Part shown: one piece after another, positions 34,953 through 44,628 of the stretch
Position numbering within the stretch: position 1 is the stretch's first letter
Layout: the number at the start of each line of letters is the position of its first letter
From: Modestobacter sp. VKM Ac-2982
GTDB taxonomy: Bacteria; Actinomycetota; Actinomycetes; Mycobacteriales; Geodermatophilaceae
Reading direction: 5' to 3'
NCBI RefSeq assembly: GCF_026967935.1
Contig: NZ_JAPVBL010000002.1
Span: forward strand, 1 to 64,000
Length of the DNA: 64,000 nucleotides
Notes under the pieces: model-generated
What the model saw: only the letters and a program-made list of their open reading frames with translations
Told to the model about the DNA's origin: nothing
Databases searched by the model: none
Translations under genes and position numbers: made by a program

Positions 34953-35543
34953 ATGGCGATCACAGACGAGGTCCAGCGGATCGGGCGGCCGGTCCGCCGC
35001 TGGGCCCGCACCCAGCAGGAGGAGTACACGCAGGGAGAGGCCCGGCCGCTGGCCGCGGACCTGGGGGCGATGAGCGTCTACGTGGGCCTGGTGGGCGCGG
35101 CGGCCACGGCGATCCGGGTGTCGGGGCGCGAGCTCCCCAGCCGGATCCCCCTGGGTGACGCCGTCCTGCTGACCGTCGGCACCTTCCGGCTGGCCCGGCG
35201 GATCGCCAAGGACCCGGTCACCGCCCCGGTGCGCGCGCCGTTCGTCAGCTACCAGGGGACGTCGGGTGAGGCCGAGGTCGCCGAGGAGGTGCGCGAGCAC
35301 GGGGGCGTCAAGCACGCCGTGGGGGAGCTGCTGACCTGCCCGTTCTGCATGGCGCAGTGGGTCGGCACGGGTTTCGTGCTCGGCTACGTGACCGCACCGC
35401 GGGCCACCCGGCTGGCCGCGCTGACGATGACCATGGTGGCCGGCTCCGACGTCCTCCAGTTCGTCTACGACGCCATCCAGAACGGCGGGCTGCGGCCCGG
35501 TGGCGACGAGGACGCGGAGAGCCTCACCGGCCAGGAGGTCTGA
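34953..35543 (+). CDS. DUF1360 membrane protein
   Basis: A 196-residue protein. Hydrophobic stretches (AMSVYVGLVGAAATAIRV, DAVLLTVGTFRLAR, WVGTGFVLGYV, LAALTMTMVAGSDVLQF) and the motif ELLTCPFCMAQWVG identify the DUF1360 family. The two cysteines in CPFC could form a disulfide or bind metal. The function is unknown; homologues are found in spore or stress gene sets. ATG 34953 has no clear ribosome-binding site. Confidence 0.8.
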   Translation: MAITDEVQRIGRPVRRWARTQQEEYTQGEARPLAADLGAMSVYVGLVGAAATAIRVSGRELPSRIPLGDAVLLTVGTFRLARRIAKDPVTAPVRAPFVSYQGTSGEAEVAEEVREHGGVKHAVGELLTCPFCMAQWVGTGFVLGYVTAPRATRLAALTMTMVAGSDVLQFVYDAIQNGGLRPGGDEDAESLTGQEV

Positions 35544-35739
35544 CCACGAGGCGGGCGTCACGCTGCGTGGCCGCCGGGTGCCGGCGATCCGCGGCGTGCC
35601 GCCGGGCTCCGTGGTCCCCGACCGGGTGAGGCGCTGCGCTCCGTGACCGTCTCGGGCTGCCGCGCCGGCACCCGGGCACCTATCCTGTGATCTTGTCGAG
35701 ACGGCGGGCGTCACCGGACCCCGCGGACAGGAGGCGGTC

Positions 35740-36744
35740 ATGCGGTCGATCTGGCGCGGCGCGGTCTCCTTCGGTCTGGTCAGCATCGCGGTGAAGCTGT
35801 ACTCGGCCACCGAGGACCACGACATCCGGTTCCACCAGGTGCACAAGGCCGACGGTGGCCGGGTCAAGTACCGCCGGGTCTGCTCGGTCGACGGCGAGGA
35901 GCTCGAGTACGGCGACATCGCCAAGGGCTACGAGCTCCCCGACGGCCAGCTGGTCGTGCTGACCGACGAGGACTTCGACCAGCTGCCGCTGGGCACCACG
36001 CACGAGATCGAGGTGCTCCAGTTCGTCGACCAGGAGCAGATCGACCCGATCCACTTCGAGAAGACGTACTACCTGGAGCCCGACGGCGTCGCGACCCGCC
36101 CCTACGTGCTGCTGCGCACCGCGCTGGAGAACGCCGGCCAGGTGGCGATCACCAAGATCGCCATCCGGCAGCGGGAGTCACTGGCCGCGCTGCGGGTCCG
36201 GGAGGGCGTGCTGGTGCTGCACACCATGCGCTGGCCCGACGAGATCCGCCGGCCCGCGTTCAGCTTCCTCGACGAGGAGGTGGCCGTCCGCCCGCAGGAG
36301 CTGGCCATGGCGGAGTCGCTGATCTCCACGATGGCCGGGGACTTCGACGCCACCCAGTTCACCGACGACTACCGCGAGGCGATGACCGCGCTGCTGGAGG
36401 CCAAGCAGTCCGGCGGTGAGGTCCAGCCCGCGCCCGACGCCGCCGACGACGGCGGTGGCGCGGTGGTCGACCTGATGAGCGCGCTGCGGCGGAGCGTCGA
36501 GCGCGCCGGCGGCAGCACCCCCGCCGCCGGTCCGGACGACGGCGCGGACGACGAGACCGACGCCGCCCCGGCGAAGAAGACGACCGCGCGCAAGGCACCG
36601 GCGAAGAAGGCGGCCGCCGGGGAGAAGACCCCGGCGAAGAAGGCCCCGGCCCGGAAGGCGGCGCCGAAGAAGGCCGCGGCGGAGGAGGGCGACGAGCCGG
36701 CGAAGCCGGCCAAGCGCGCCTCCCGCCCGCGCAAGACCGCCTGA
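35740..36744 (+). CDS. ku: Ku protein, non-homologous end joining
   Basis: A 334-residue bacterial Ku. It binds broken DNA ends as a homodimeric ring and recruits LigD. MRSIWRGAVSFGLVSIAVKLYSAT is the canonical start and DHDIRFHQVHKADGGRVKYRR follows; the core ends near residue 255. The last ~80 residues are a Lys/Ala/Pro tail with repeated AKKxxxRK units, like histone H1, which in other Ku proteins aids DNA binding. LigD follows after 6 bases. A TATCCT -10-like element lies at 35681. Confidence 0.96.
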   Translation: MRSIWRGAVSFGLVSIAVKLYSATEDHDIRFHQVHKADGGRVKYRRVCSVDGEELEYGDIAKGYELPDGQLVVLTDEDFDQLPLGTTHEIEVLQFVDQEQIDPIHFEKTYYLEPDGVATRPYVLLRTALENAGQVAITKIAIRQRESLAALRVREGVLVLHTMRWPDEIRRPAFSFLDEEVAVRPQELAMAESLISTMAGDFDATQFTDDYREAMTALLEAKQSGGEVQPAPDAADDGGGAVVDLMSALRRSVERAGGSTPAAGPDDGADDETDAAPAKKTTARKAPAKKAAAGEKTPAKKAPARKAAPKKAAAEEGDEPAKPAKRASRPRKTA

Positions 36745-36750
36745 CCCGCG

Positions 36751-38235
36751 GTGGCCGCCGCCGACCCGCTGGCGTCCTACCGGGCCAAGCGGGACCCGAC
36801 CCGTACCGCCGAGCCGGTCCCGCCGGCCGGGCAACCCCTGCCGATCGGGGACGACGACACCTTCGTCGTCCACGAGCACCGCACGCCGCGCGGCCGCACC
36901 GGCGAGCGGGTGCACTGGGACCTGCGGCTGGAACGCGGCGGCGTGCTGAAGAGCTGGGCGGTGCCGAAGGGTCCGCCGACCGAGCCGGGGGTGAACCGGC
37001 TCGCCGTCCCCACGGAGGACCACCCGCTGGAGTACGCGTCCTTCTCCGGCACGATCGCCGCCGGCGAGTACGGCGCGGGCGTGTCGACCATCTGGGACGC
37101 CGGCCGCTACGCCGCCGAGACGTGGAAGGACGACCACGTCACCGTGGCGTTCGACGGGCAGCGGCTGACCGGGCGGCACGTGCTGTTCCGGCTGCCCGAC
37201 GGCAGCTGGGCGCTGCGCAAGCTCGATCCCGACCCGGTGGTCGCCGGGCCCGTCGCCGACGGCGTGCCGGAGGACCTGCCGCCGATGCTGGCCGCGATCG
37301 GGGAGCTCCCTGCGGCCGGTGACCTGCGCTGGGGCTACGAGTTCAAGTGGGACGGCGTCCGGGCGCTGGCGCACGTGCGCTCCGGGCGGGTCCGGCTGCG
37401 GGCCCGCAGCGGCAACGACGTCACCGCCAGCTACCCCGAGCTGGGCCCGCTGCCGGATGCCCTGGCCGGGCACGACGCGGTGGTCGACGGCGAGGTCGTC
37501 GCGCTCGACGCGCGGGGCCGGCCGGACTTCGGGCTGCTCCAGGGCCGGATGCACCGCACCGGGCCGGAGGTGGCCCGGCTGGCCGCGGCCGCCCCGGTCA
37601 GCTACCTGGTCTTCGACCTGCTGGCGCTGGACGGCGAGAGCCTGCTCGGGCTGCCCTACACCGCCCGCCGCGAGCGGCTGGACGCGCTCGGCCTGGGCTC
37701 GGACCGCTGGGTCACCACCCCCTGGTTCCGCGGCGACACCGCCGGCGTGGGGCAGCAGGTGCAGGCGGCCAGCCGGGAGAACGGGCTGGAGGGCGTCGTC
37801 GCCAAGCGGCTGGACTCCGTCTACCGGCCGGGTGGCCGCGGACCGGACTGGCGCAAGGTCAAGAACCTGCGCACCCAGTCGGTCGTCGTCGGCGGCTGGC
37901 GCCCCGGGGCCGGGCGGCGGGCCGGCGGCATCGGCTCCCTGCTGCTCGGGGTGCACGACGAGGAAGGCCGGCTGGTCTTCGCCGGGCACGTGGGCACCGG
38001 CTTCACCGCGAAGGCGCTGGCCGACCTCGAGCCGCTGCTCACCCCGCGGGGGTCCGCGCCGTTCGCCGACCCGCTGCCGCGCGAGGTGACCCGGGACGCG
38101 CACTGGGTCGAGCCGGTGCTGGTCGGCGAGGTCGCGTTCACCGAGTGGACCCGCGAGGGCAAGCTGCGGCACCCGGCCTGGCGCGGGCTGCGCGAGGACG
38201 TGGCCCCGGCCGACGTCGTGGTGGAGCCCGGATGA
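36751..38235 (+). CDS. ligD: LigD phosphoesterase-ligase (no polymerase domain)
   Basis: A 494-residue ATP-dependent ligase for double-strand-break repair. Residues about 35-150 are the 3'-phosphoesterase domain (VVHEHRTP, RVHWDLRLERGGVLKSWAVPKGP). Residues about 175-490 are the ligase: Lys199 in EFKWDGVRA is the adenylation site, with DGEVV, YLVFDLL and EGVVAKR as further nucleotidyltransferase motifs and an OB fold at the end. The polymerase domain is encoded by the next gene, with an ATGA overlap. GTG start. Confidence 0.95.
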   Translation: MAAADPLASYRAKRDPTRTAEPVPPAGQPLPIGDDDTFVVHEHRTPRGRTGERVHWDLRLERGGVLKSWAVPKGPPTEPGVNRLAVPTEDHPLEYASFSGTIAAGEYGAGVSTIWDAGRYAAETWKDDHVTVAFDGQRLTGRHVLFRLPDGSWALRKLDPDPVVAGPVADGVPEDLPPMLAAIGELPAAGDLRWGYEFKWDGVRALAHVRSGRVRLRARSGNDVTASYPELGPLPDALAGHDAVVDGEVVALDARGRPDFGLLQGRMHRTGPEVARLAAAAPVSYLVFDLLALDGESLLGLPYTARRERLDALGLGSDRWVTTPWFRGDTAGVGQQVQAASRENGLEGVVAKRLDSVYRPGGRGPDWRKVKNLRTQSVVVGGWRPGAGRRAGGIGSLLLGVHDEEGRLVFAGHVGTGFTAKALADLEPLLTPRGSAPFADPLPREVTRDAHWVEPVLVGEVAFTEWTREGKLRHPAWRGLREDVAPADVVVEPG

Positions 38236-39146
38236 GCCGGCAGCGGGTGCAGATCGAGGGCCGCCAGCTGGAGGTCTCCAACCTGGAGAAGGTGCTCTTC
38301 CCCGAGGTGGGGTTCACCAAGGCCCAGGTGATCGACTACTACGTGCGGATCGCGCCGGTGCTGCTCCCGCACGTGGCGCACCGGCCGGTCACCTTCACCC
38401 GCTGGCCGTCCGGCGTCGAGGGCAAGGCGTTCTTCGAGAAGAACAGCGCCCGGCACGCCCCCGAGTGGGTGCGGTCGGTGACGGTGCCCTCGCCCGGCTC
38501 GTCCCGGGGGCGGGAGACGCTGGACATGGTGCTGCTCTCTGCCGTCCCGGACCTGGCCTGGTCGGCCAACCTCGCCGCGTTGGAGGTGCACGTGCCGCAG
38601 TGGCAGGTCGACGACGCCGGGACGGCGCAGCTGCCCGACCTGCTGGTCCTCGACCTCGACCCGGGCCCGGGAGCCGGGGTGGTCGAGTGCGCGCAGGTCG
38701 CGCACCGGCTGCGGGACCGACTGGTCGCCGACGGGCTGGACCCGGTGGTGAAGACGTCGGGGTCCAAGGGGATGCAGGTCTACGCGCCGATCGAGTGCGC
38801 CGACAAGGACCACCCCAGCCGGTACGCCAAGGCGCTGGCCCAGGAGCTCGCCCGGCAGACGCCGGAGGCGGTGGTCTGGCGGATGGAGAAGGCGCTGCGG
38901 CCGGGCAAGGTGCTGGTCGACTGGAGCCAGAACAACACCGCGAAGACGACGGTCGCGCCCTACTCGCTGCGGGCCCGGCCGTTCGCCACGGTGTCCACCC
39001 CGCTGCGCTGGGCCGAGGTCGACGCGCTGCGCGAGGGCGGCGACCCCGAGTCGGTTCGGTTCCGCACCGACGACGTGTTGGCCCGGGTCGCCGAGCACGG
39101 CGACCTGTTCGACGTCGCCGCCCGCACCCGCGCCGCCCTGCCCTGA
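38232..39146 (+). CDS. LigD-type DNA polymerase/primase (NHEJ)
   Basis: A 304-residue archaeo-eukaryotic primase-like polymerase corresponding to the LigD Pol domain. VSNLEKVLFPEVGFTKAQVIDYY starts the family; LLVLDLDPGPG carries the catalytic aspartates; KTSGSKGMQVYAPI and RMEKALRPGKVLVDWSQNN are Pol-domain motifs. It fills gaps, preferring ribonucleotides, during end joining. It overlaps the ligase gene by four bases, so PE-Lig and Pol are made together as separate chains. Confidence 0.95.
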   Translation: MSRQRVQIEGRQLEVSNLEKVLFPEVGFTKAQVIDYYVRIAPVLLPHVAHRPVTFTRWPSGVEGKAFFEKNSARHAPEWVRSVTVPSPGSSRGRETLDMVLLSAVPDLAWSANLAALEVHVPQWQVDDAGTAQLPDLLVLDLDPGPGAGVVECAQVAHRLRDRLVADGLDPVVKTSGSKGMQVYAPIECADKDHPSRYAKALAQELARQTPEAVVWRMEKALRPGKVLVDWSQNNTAKTTVAPYSLRARPFATVSTPLRWAEVDALREGGDPESVRFRTDDVLARVAEHGDLFDVAARTRAALP

Positions 39147-39194
39147 CCGACCCACCCAGCGGCGCGGCGCGTCGCTGTTGAGACCATCTGGTGC

Positions 39195-40070
39195 ATGTCA
39201 GCGCCACGAGAGCCCCACACGACCGACCTGGGGCGGCTGGTCGTCCGCTGCCCCGACCGGCCGGGCATCGTCGCGGTGCTCTCCGGGCTGATGGCCGAGG
39301 CCGGCGCCAACATCACCGAGTCCCAGCAGCACTCCTCGGACCCGCTGGGCGGCACCTTCACCCTGCGGCTGGAGTTCGTCCTCGCCGACCTGGCGACCCG
39401 ACGCACCGAGCTGGAGGCCGCGCTCGCCGGCCTGGCGGGGGAGTGGCAGTTCACCTGGCGGCTGACCGAGGCGGCCCACACCCCGCGACTGGCGGTGTTC
39501 GTCTCCAAGGCCGACCACGTGCTGCAGGAGCTGCTCTACCGGGTCGACGCAGGTGACCTGCGGGCCGAGATCGCCGCCATCGTGTCCAACCACCCCGACC
39601 TGGAGCCCGTGGCCCGGGCTCACGGAGTGCCGTTCCACCACGTGCCGGTCACCCCCGACACCAAGGACGCCGCCGAGGCCCGCGCCCTGGAGCTGATCGG
39701 CGACGTCGACCTCGTCGTGCTGGCCCGCTACATGCAGATCGTCTCGGCCGACTTCTGCAGCCGCTTCCCGGAGCGGCTGATCAACATCCACCACAGCTTC
39801 CTGCCGGCCTTCGTCGGCGCGAACCCGTACCGGGCCGCCCACGACCGCGGCGTGAAGCTGATCGGGGCGACCGCGCACTACGTGACCGCGGAGCTGGACG
39901 CCGGCCCGATCATCGAGCAGGAGGTGGCCCGGGTCGACCACCGCGCCACGGTCGAGGACATGCGCCGCATCGGTCGCTACGTCGAGCGCCAGGTGCTGGC
40001 CCAGGCGGTCACCTGGCACGTCGAGGACCGCGTCGTCGTCGAAGGCGACCGCACCATCGTCTTCGCATAG
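39195..40070 (+). CDS. purU: formyltetrahydrofolate deformylase
   Basis: A 291-residue enzyme that hydrolyses 10-formyl-tetrahydrofolate to formate and tetrahydrofolate. Residues about 10-85 are an ACT regulatory domain ([29 protein letters not shown]), and the rest a formyltransferase fold with [20 protein letters not shown] (catalytic Asn/His) and [19 protein letters not shown] (Asp). It balances the one-carbon pool; formaldehyde-derived formate from the P450 demethylase would enter the same pool, but that is only a thought. Independent gene before furA. Confidence 0.96.
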   Translation: MSAPREPHTTDLGRLVVRCPDRPGIVAVLSGLMAEAGANITESQQHSSDPLGGTFTLRLEFVLADLATRRTELEAALAGLAGEWQFTWRLTEAAHTPRLAVFVSKADHVLQELLYRVDAGDLRAEIAAIVSNHPDLEPVARAHGVPFHHVPVTPDTKDAAEARALELIGDVDLVVLARYMQIVSADFCSRFPERLINIHHSFLPAFVGANPYRAAHDRGVKLIGATAHYVTAELDAGPIIEQEVARVDHRATVEDMRRIGRYVERQVLAQAVTWHVEDRVVVEGDRTIVFA

Positions 40071-40119
40071 TCACGGCCGGCCCCGTGCAGGGCCACCCGA
40101 GTGGCAAGGGGCACGTCCG

Positions 40120-40144
40120 CTTGTCTTGACTGAGTCAAGACAAG
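40120..40144. promoter_or_regulatory. FurA operator, perfect 25-bp palindrome
   Basis: CTTGTCTTGACT-G-AGTCAAGACAAG is a perfect 12-1-12 dyad, 18 bases before the furA ATG. Its TTGACT (40126-40131) makes a -35 with TTCACT (40149-40154) at 17-base spacing as -10. Repressor bound here would block the promoter, as expected for peroxide-sensing FurA/CatR autoregulation. Confidence 0.8.
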
Positions 40145-40162
40145 AGCGTTCACTGGTTGCTG

Positions 40163-40633
40163 ATGGAGACGACCTGGGAAGAGCAGCTGCGGACGGCGGG
40201 GCTGCGCGTCACGCGGCCGCGGCTGTCCGTGCTCGGGGTGCTCGCCGAGCACCCGCACGTCGACGCCGACACCATCGCCACCGCCGCGCGCACCGTCCAC
40301 CCCTCGATCTCGCCGCAGGCGGTCTACGGGGTGCTCAAGGCGCTCGTCGGCAGCGGGCTCGCCCGCCGCATCGAGCCGGCCGGTGGGCCGGCGCTGTACG
40401 AGCTGCGGGTCGGCGACAACCACCACCACCTGGTCTGCCGGGGGTGTGGGCTGATCGCCGACGTCGACTGCGTCGTGGGCCAGGCGCCCTGCCTGGCGCC
40501 CTCGGACGCGGCGGGTTTCGCCGTGGACGAGGCCGAGGTCGTCTTCTGGGGACTCTGCGCGAGCTGTCAGGTGTCGCGCGGAACGCACGGGTACGGAACG
40601 AGCAGTGCCACCGAAGAAGGAGTGATCGCATGA
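40163..40633 (+). CDS. furA: Fur family peroxide/iron regulator (FurA/CatR type)
   Basis: A 156-residue Fur-family repressor. The winged helix spans residues about 8-80 ([44 protein letters not shown]), followed by the metal-binding dimer domain with [12 protein letters not shown] and a final CASC zinc pair. It precedes catalase with an ATGA overlap, the classic furA-catalase arrangement in which oxidation of the repressor induces the catalase. ATG 40163 lacks a Shine-Dalgarno and lies about 8 bases after the -10, so the mRNA is probably leaderless. Confidence 0.94.
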   Translation: METTWEEQLRTAGLRVTRPRLSVLGVLAEHPHVDADTIATAARTVHPSISPQAVYGVLKALVGSGLARRIEPAGGPALYELRVGDNHHHLVCRGCGLIADVDCVVGQAPCLAPSDAAGFAVDEAEVVFWGLCASCQVSRGTHGYGTSSATEEGVIA

Positions 40634-42297
40634 CCGACGTCGCATCGCAGGGCCCTGCGGCCACTGAGGCCGAGCGGGCCGTCCTGACCAACCGTCAGGG
40701 ACACCCGATCTACGACAACCAGAACCAGCGCACGGTGGGCTCGCGTGGCCCGGCCACGCTGGAGAACTACCAGTTTCTGGAGAAGATCAGCCACTTCGAC
40801 CGGGAGCGCATCCCGGAGCGTGTCGTGCACGCCCGTGGCGCCACCGCCTTCGGCGTCTTCGTGGCCGACGGCACCGTCGGCGACGAGCCGATCAGCAAGT
40901 ACACCCGCGCCAAGCTCTTCCAGGAGCAGGGCAAGGAGACCGAGGTCGCGCTGCGCTTCTCCACCGTCGCCGGTGGCCGGGACTCCTCGGAGGCGGCGCG
41001 TGACCCGCGCGGCTTCGCGGTGAAGTTCTACACCGAGGACGGCAACTGGGACCTCGTCGGCAACAACCTGGGTGTCTTCTTCATCCGGGACGCCATCAAG
41101 TTCCCCGACTTCATCCACTCGCAGAAGCCCGACCCGGTCACCTTCGAGCGCCAGGTCGCCAACCGGGTCTTCGACTTCTGGTCGCAGTCGCCCGAGGCGC
41201 TGCACATGATGACGCTCGTCCTCAGCCCCCGCGGCCTGCCGGCGAGCTACCGCACCATGCAGGGCTTCGGCGTGAACACCTACAAGTGGGTCAACGCCGC
41301 CGGTGAGACCAAGCTGGTCAAGTACCACTGGCTGCCCAAGCAGGGCGTCAAGTCCTGGACCGAGGCCGACGCCGCGGTCGCGCAGGGCAAGGAGCTCGGC
41401 GTGCACACGAAGGACCTCTACGAGGCCATCGAGCGCGGCGAGTTCCCGTCCTGGGACCTGCACGTCCAGCTGATGGACGACCACGACCACCCGGAGCTGG
41501 ACTTCGACCCGCTGGACGACACCAAGGTGTGGCCGGAGAACGAGTTCCCGCTGCGCAAGGTCGGCACCATGACGCTGAACCGCACGCCGCAGGACTTCTT
41601 CACCGAGAGCGAGCAGATCGCCTTCGGCACCGGTGTGCTCGTCGACGGGCTGGACTTCTCCGACGACAAGATGCTGGTCGGCCGGACGTTCTCCTACTCC
41701 GACACCCAGCGCTACCGGGTGGGCCCGAACTACCTGCAGCTGCCGGTGAACCAGCCCAAGGGCGTCAAGGTCGCCACCAACCAGCGCGACGGGGCGATGG
41801 CCTACGGCGTGGACCTGGGTCCCGGGCAGAACCCGCACGTCAACTACGAGCCGTCGATCCTGGGCGGCCTGCGCGAGGCCGAGTACCCCACGCACGACGA
41901 GCAGGGCCCGGAGATCACCGGCCGGCTGACCCGCAAGCGGATCGAGCGCACCGACGACTACACCCAGGCCGGCCAGCGCTACCTGCTGTCCGAGCAGTGG
42001 GAGAAGGACGACCTCGTCGCCAACCTGATCGCCAACCTGTCGCAGTGCGACCGGCCGATCCAGGAGCGGATGATGTGGCACCTCTTCATGGTCGAGGACG
42101 AGCTGGGTCAGCGCGTCGGCGAGGGCCTGGGCATCTCCGCGGACGACGTCCGGGGGATGCAGCCGCTGCAGACCCAGACGCTGACCGAGGCGGAGCTGCA
42201 GCGTGCGGCCAACCTCGGCAAGAACGGCCCGCGCGACGTCTCGAGCCTGACGATGACGCACTGCGTGCCCAACGAGCACGTCGTCCTGGCGGGGTGA
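40630..42297 (+). CDS. katA: monofunctional heme catalase
   Basis: A 555-residue catalase converting hydrogen peroxide to water and oxygen. [14 protein letters not shown] holds the distal His; [42 protein letters not shown] is the family signature block with the distal Asn; the proximal heme-ligand Tyr is in [15 protein letters not shown]. It is of the small-subunit type with a slightly long C-terminus. Coupled to furA and controlled by the palindrome at 40120. A bifunctional KatG is not seen here, unlike mycobacterial furA loci. Confidence 0.97.
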   Translation: MTDVASQGPAATEAERAVLTNRQGHPIYDNQNQRTVGSRGPATLENYQFLEKISHFDRERIPERVVHARGATAFGVFVADGTVGDEPISKYTRAKLFQEQGKETEVALRFSTVAGGRDSSEAARDPRGFAVKFYTEDGNWDLVGNNLGVFFIRDAIKFPDFIHSQKPDPVTFERQVANRVFDFWSQSPEALHMMTLVLSPRGLPASYRTMQGFGVNTYKWVNAAGETKLVKYHWLPKQGVKSWTEADAAVAQGKELGVHTKDLYEAIERGEFPSWDLHVQLMDDHDHPELDFDPLDDTKVWPENEFPLRKVGTMTLNRTPQDFFTESEQIAFGTGVLVDGLDFSDDKMLVGRTFSYSDTQRYRVGPNYLQLPVNQPKGVKVATNQRDGAMAYGVDLGPGQNPHVNYEPSILGGLREAEYPTHDEQGPEITGRLTRKRIERTDDYTQAGQRYLLSEQWEKDDLVANLIANLSQCDRPIQERMMWHLFMVEDELGQRVGEGLGISADDVRGMQPLQTQTLTEAELQRAANLGKNGPRDVSSLTMTHCVPNEHVVLAG

Positions 42298-42327
42298 CCC
42301 ACCGGGGCTGAGGCCCCATCGCAGGAC

Positions 42328-42366
42328 CTGCGGGCCGCGTCCGGGAGTTCCGGACGCGGCCCGCAG
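42328..42366. terminator. terminator between catalase and hmp
   Basis: A perfect 17-base stem (42328-42344 with 42350-42366) closes on GAGTT, between convergent genes. Confidence 0.85.
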
Positions 42367-42382
42367 TGCTGTGCAGGGTCGG

Positions 42383-43642
42383 TCAGGCCTGCGCGGCGAC
42401 CGGGTGGGCGGTGGCGTCCGGCGTCGGCTCGGCGGCCAGGTCGGCCTGCCACAGGTCGGGGCCGAACACCTCGTACTGGATGTCCCGGCCCGGCACGCCG
42501 CGGTCGATGAGCGCGCTGCGCACGGCGCGCATGAACGGCAGCGGACCGCACAGGTAGTACGCCGCCCCCTCGGGCAGGTCGATCGCCCCGACGTCCATCA
42601 TCCCGGCGTGCATGCCGGCGACGGGCAGCGAGCCCTCCGCACCCTGCTCGTACCAGACGTGCAGCGAGGCGTTGGGCAGCTGCTGCACATCAGCGCTGAT
42701 CTGCTCCCGCAGGGCGAAGGAGCTCTCGTCGACGTCGGCGTGCAGCAGGGTGATCGGCAGCCGCGAACCGGCCGCGGTCAGGTGCGAGATCATCCCGGCC
42801 ATCGGGGTGATCCCGATGCCGGCGCTGGCGAAGACGACCGGGCGGCCGGAGTCGTCGAGGACGACGTCCCCGAACGGCAGCGACATCGTGAGGACGTCGC
42901 CGACCTGGACCTGGTCGCACAGCAGGTTCGAGACCTCGCCGCCGGGCTTGTCGCCGCCGCGCACCCGCTTGACCGAGAACTGGCGGTGCTCGCCGTCGTC
43001 GGCCCGGGTCAGGCTGTACTGCCGGGGCTGGTGGACGCCGTCGGGCATCAGCATCTTCACCGAGACGTACTGGCCGGGCAGGGAGGTCTTCACCAGCCGG
43101 TCGTCGATCCGCTTCACCCGGAAGGTGACGACGTCGGCGGTCTCCGCGGTCTTCTCGGCGACCTCCCACTCGCGCCACACGGTCTCCGGCCGCACCCCGC
43201 GGGAGCTGTAGAGGCCGCGCTCCATGTTGATCAGCGCGTAGGCCATCAGCCAGTAGACCTCGTCCCAGGCTGCGGCCACCTCCGGGGTGACGGCCTCACC
43301 GAGCACGTCGACGATCGCCCAGAACAGGTTGTCGTGGACGACGTCGTACTGCGCCGGGGTGATGCCCAGCGAGGCGTGCTTGTGCGCGATCCGGGCCAGC
43401 AGGTGCTCGGGGACCTGCTCCGGGTCCTGGACGAGTGCGCTGGCGAAGACGGCGACCGAGCCGGCCAGGGCCACCTGCTGGGTGCCCTCGGCCTGGTTGC
43501 CGCGGTTGAACGTCCCGTCGAGCAGCTCCGGGTGGGCGCCGAACAGGTGCGCGTAGAAGCGCCGGGCGATCTCCTCGATGTTCTCGGCGACGACCGGCAG
43601 GGTCGCCTCGATGACCGGACGTGATCGATCGGACAGCAACAT
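42383..43642 (-). CDS. hmp: flavohemoglobin, nitric oxide dioxygenase
   Basis: A 419-residue flavohemoprotein that converts nitric oxide to nitrate with NAD(P)H and oxygen. The N-terminal globin (1-140) has the proximal His89 in IAHKHASLGI; the FAD domain has QPRQYSLT and GEVSNLL; the NAD domain has FASAGIGITPMAGM and YLCGPLPFM. Length and domain order are normal for Hmp. ATG 43642 has AAGGAG. A strong hairpin lies 29-55 bases upstream in the leader. No NsrR-type gene is adjacent. Confidence 0.96.
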   Translation of the reverse strand: MLLSDRSRPVIEATLPVVAENIEEIARRFYAHLFGAHPELLDGTFNRGNQAEGTQQVALAGSVAVFASALVQDPEQVPEHLLARIAHKHASLGITPAQYDVVHDNLFWAIVDVLGEAVTPEVAAAWDEVYWLMAYALINMERGLYSSRGVRPETVWREWEVAEKTAETADVVTFRVKRIDDRLVKTSLPGQYVSVKMLMPDGVHQPRQYSLTRADDGEHRQFSVKRVRGGDKPGGEVSNLLCDQVQVGDVLTMSLPFGDVVLDDSGRPVVFASAGIGITPMAGMISHLTAAGSRLPITLLHADVDESSFALREQISADVQQLPNASLHVWYEQGAEGSLPVAGMHAGMMDVGAIDLPEGAAYYLCGPLPFMRAVRSALIDRGVPGRDIQYEVFGPDLWQADLAAEPTPDATAHPVAAQA

Positions 43643-43670
43643 GAGCTCCTTGCGTCGGGGTCGTGCTCTT

Positions 43671-43697
43671 CCCGCCCACCGGGTCCCGGTGGGCGGG
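43671..43697 (-). other. strong hairpin in the hmp leader
   Basis: CCCGCCCACCGG (43671-43682) and its complement (43686-43697) pair around three bases. It is 28 bases upstream of the hmp start, so it may act as an attenuator, an mRNA stabiliser or an operator. The remainder of the 280-base gap to the cupin gene (43643-43922) shows nothing else I can name. Confidence 0.45.
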
Positions 43698-43922
43698 GGC
43701 ACCCCGAGTCTGGTGGGGGTCGCCCGGTTCCGCAGCAGGTCTTTGGTCATCACCGACGGTGGGCGCTCCGGTCGGGACCTGCTGTGAGGGCCGGCGCCGA
43801 CCGAACGGGTTGCCAGGACCGGCAGGCAGCGGGCATGGTCCGGGGCGGTGCCGGGCCCAGTCCTCGCGCCGGGCGCGGGTCGTACCGGCCGCCCGAGGTC
43901 CCGGACGATGGAGAGGACGCGC

Positions 43923-44264
43923 ATGAACGGCGAACGACAGGACGTGTGGGGGATGACCCGTGACCTGGCCGCCGCGGCGGCCGACGCGCACAGCGGCCGG
44001 GCGGCACACACGGTCCACGGCGGCCACGAGGCGACCCTGCGGCAGACCGTGATCGCGTTGCGCGGGGGCACGGGGCTCGCCGAGCACGAGAACCCCGGCG
44101 AGGCGACCCTGCTGGTGCTGGAGGGGCGGGTCCGGCTGACCTCCACCGCCGCTCCCCAGGAGCTCGGGAAGGGCGAGCTGCTCGCCGTCCCGGCCGAGCG
44201 GCACGCCCTGGAGGCGCTCGAGGACTCCGTCGTCCTGCTGACGGTGGCGAAGCTCCCGGCCTGA
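43923..44264 (+). CDS. small cupin-domain protein
   Basis: A 113-residue single-cupin protein. The core runs TLRQTVIALRGGTGLAEHENPGEATLLVLEGRVRLTS followed by KGELLAVPAERHALEALEDSVVLLTV; it has a His (LAEHENPGE) and a Glu at the usual first cupin motif but a shortened second motif. Such proteins may sense or bind a small molecule or metal. ATG 43923 has GAGAGGA upstream. Divergent from hmp; a link to NO stress is possible but unproven. Confidence 0.82.
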   Translation: MNGERQDVWGMTRDLAAAAADAHSGRAAHTVHGGHEATLRQTVIALRGGTGLAEHENPGEATLLVLEGRVRLTSTAAPQELGKGELLAVPAERHALEALEDSVVLLTVAKLPA

Positions 44265-44316
44265 GCGCCCACACGTTCCGGTGACCGACGGACCTCAGGG
44301 AGCGGAGACCGAGGCC

Positions 44317-44619
44317 ATGGGCGACTCGGACGCGGCAGTGCTGCTGGCCGCAGCCGGCCGGCTCGAGGAGCTGGCGGCGCGGACCACCGGGGGCAGCTGG
44401 ACGGTCGGCGGGTTGCTGGCCTCCCGGCCGGAGGTGGTCGCCCGCTCGGCGGACGGCAGCACCGAGCACGTGGCCGAGGCCCGGGCACGGACGGCGGAGT
44501 GGATCGTCACCCTGTCCCCGGTGGTGGCCGGCCCGCTGGCCGCCTGGCTGCGCTCGGCCGCCACCGGGACGCCGGTCGACCCGCAGGCGCTCGCGGTCGC
44601 CCGGGTGCTCGCCGGCTGA
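44317..44619 (+). CDS. uncharacterised small protein
   Basis: A 100-residue helical protein: AGRLEELAARTTGGSWTVGGLLASRPEVV and EHVAEARARTAEWIVTLSPVVAGPLAAWLRSAA. The N-terminal LAARTTGGSWTV resembles a short motif seen in many actinobacterial and phage hypotheticals. No signal peptide. The ATG at 44317 is favoured (GGAG-like sequence upstream); a GTG at 44281 would add 12 residues. It lies 52 bases after the cupin gene. Confidence 0.65.
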   Translation: MGDSDAAVLLAAAGRLEELAARTTGGSWTVGGLLASRPEVVARSADGSTEHVAEARARTAEWIVTLSPVVAGPLAAWLRSAATGTPVDPQALAVARVLAG

Positions 44620-44628
44620 GCCGCGGCG

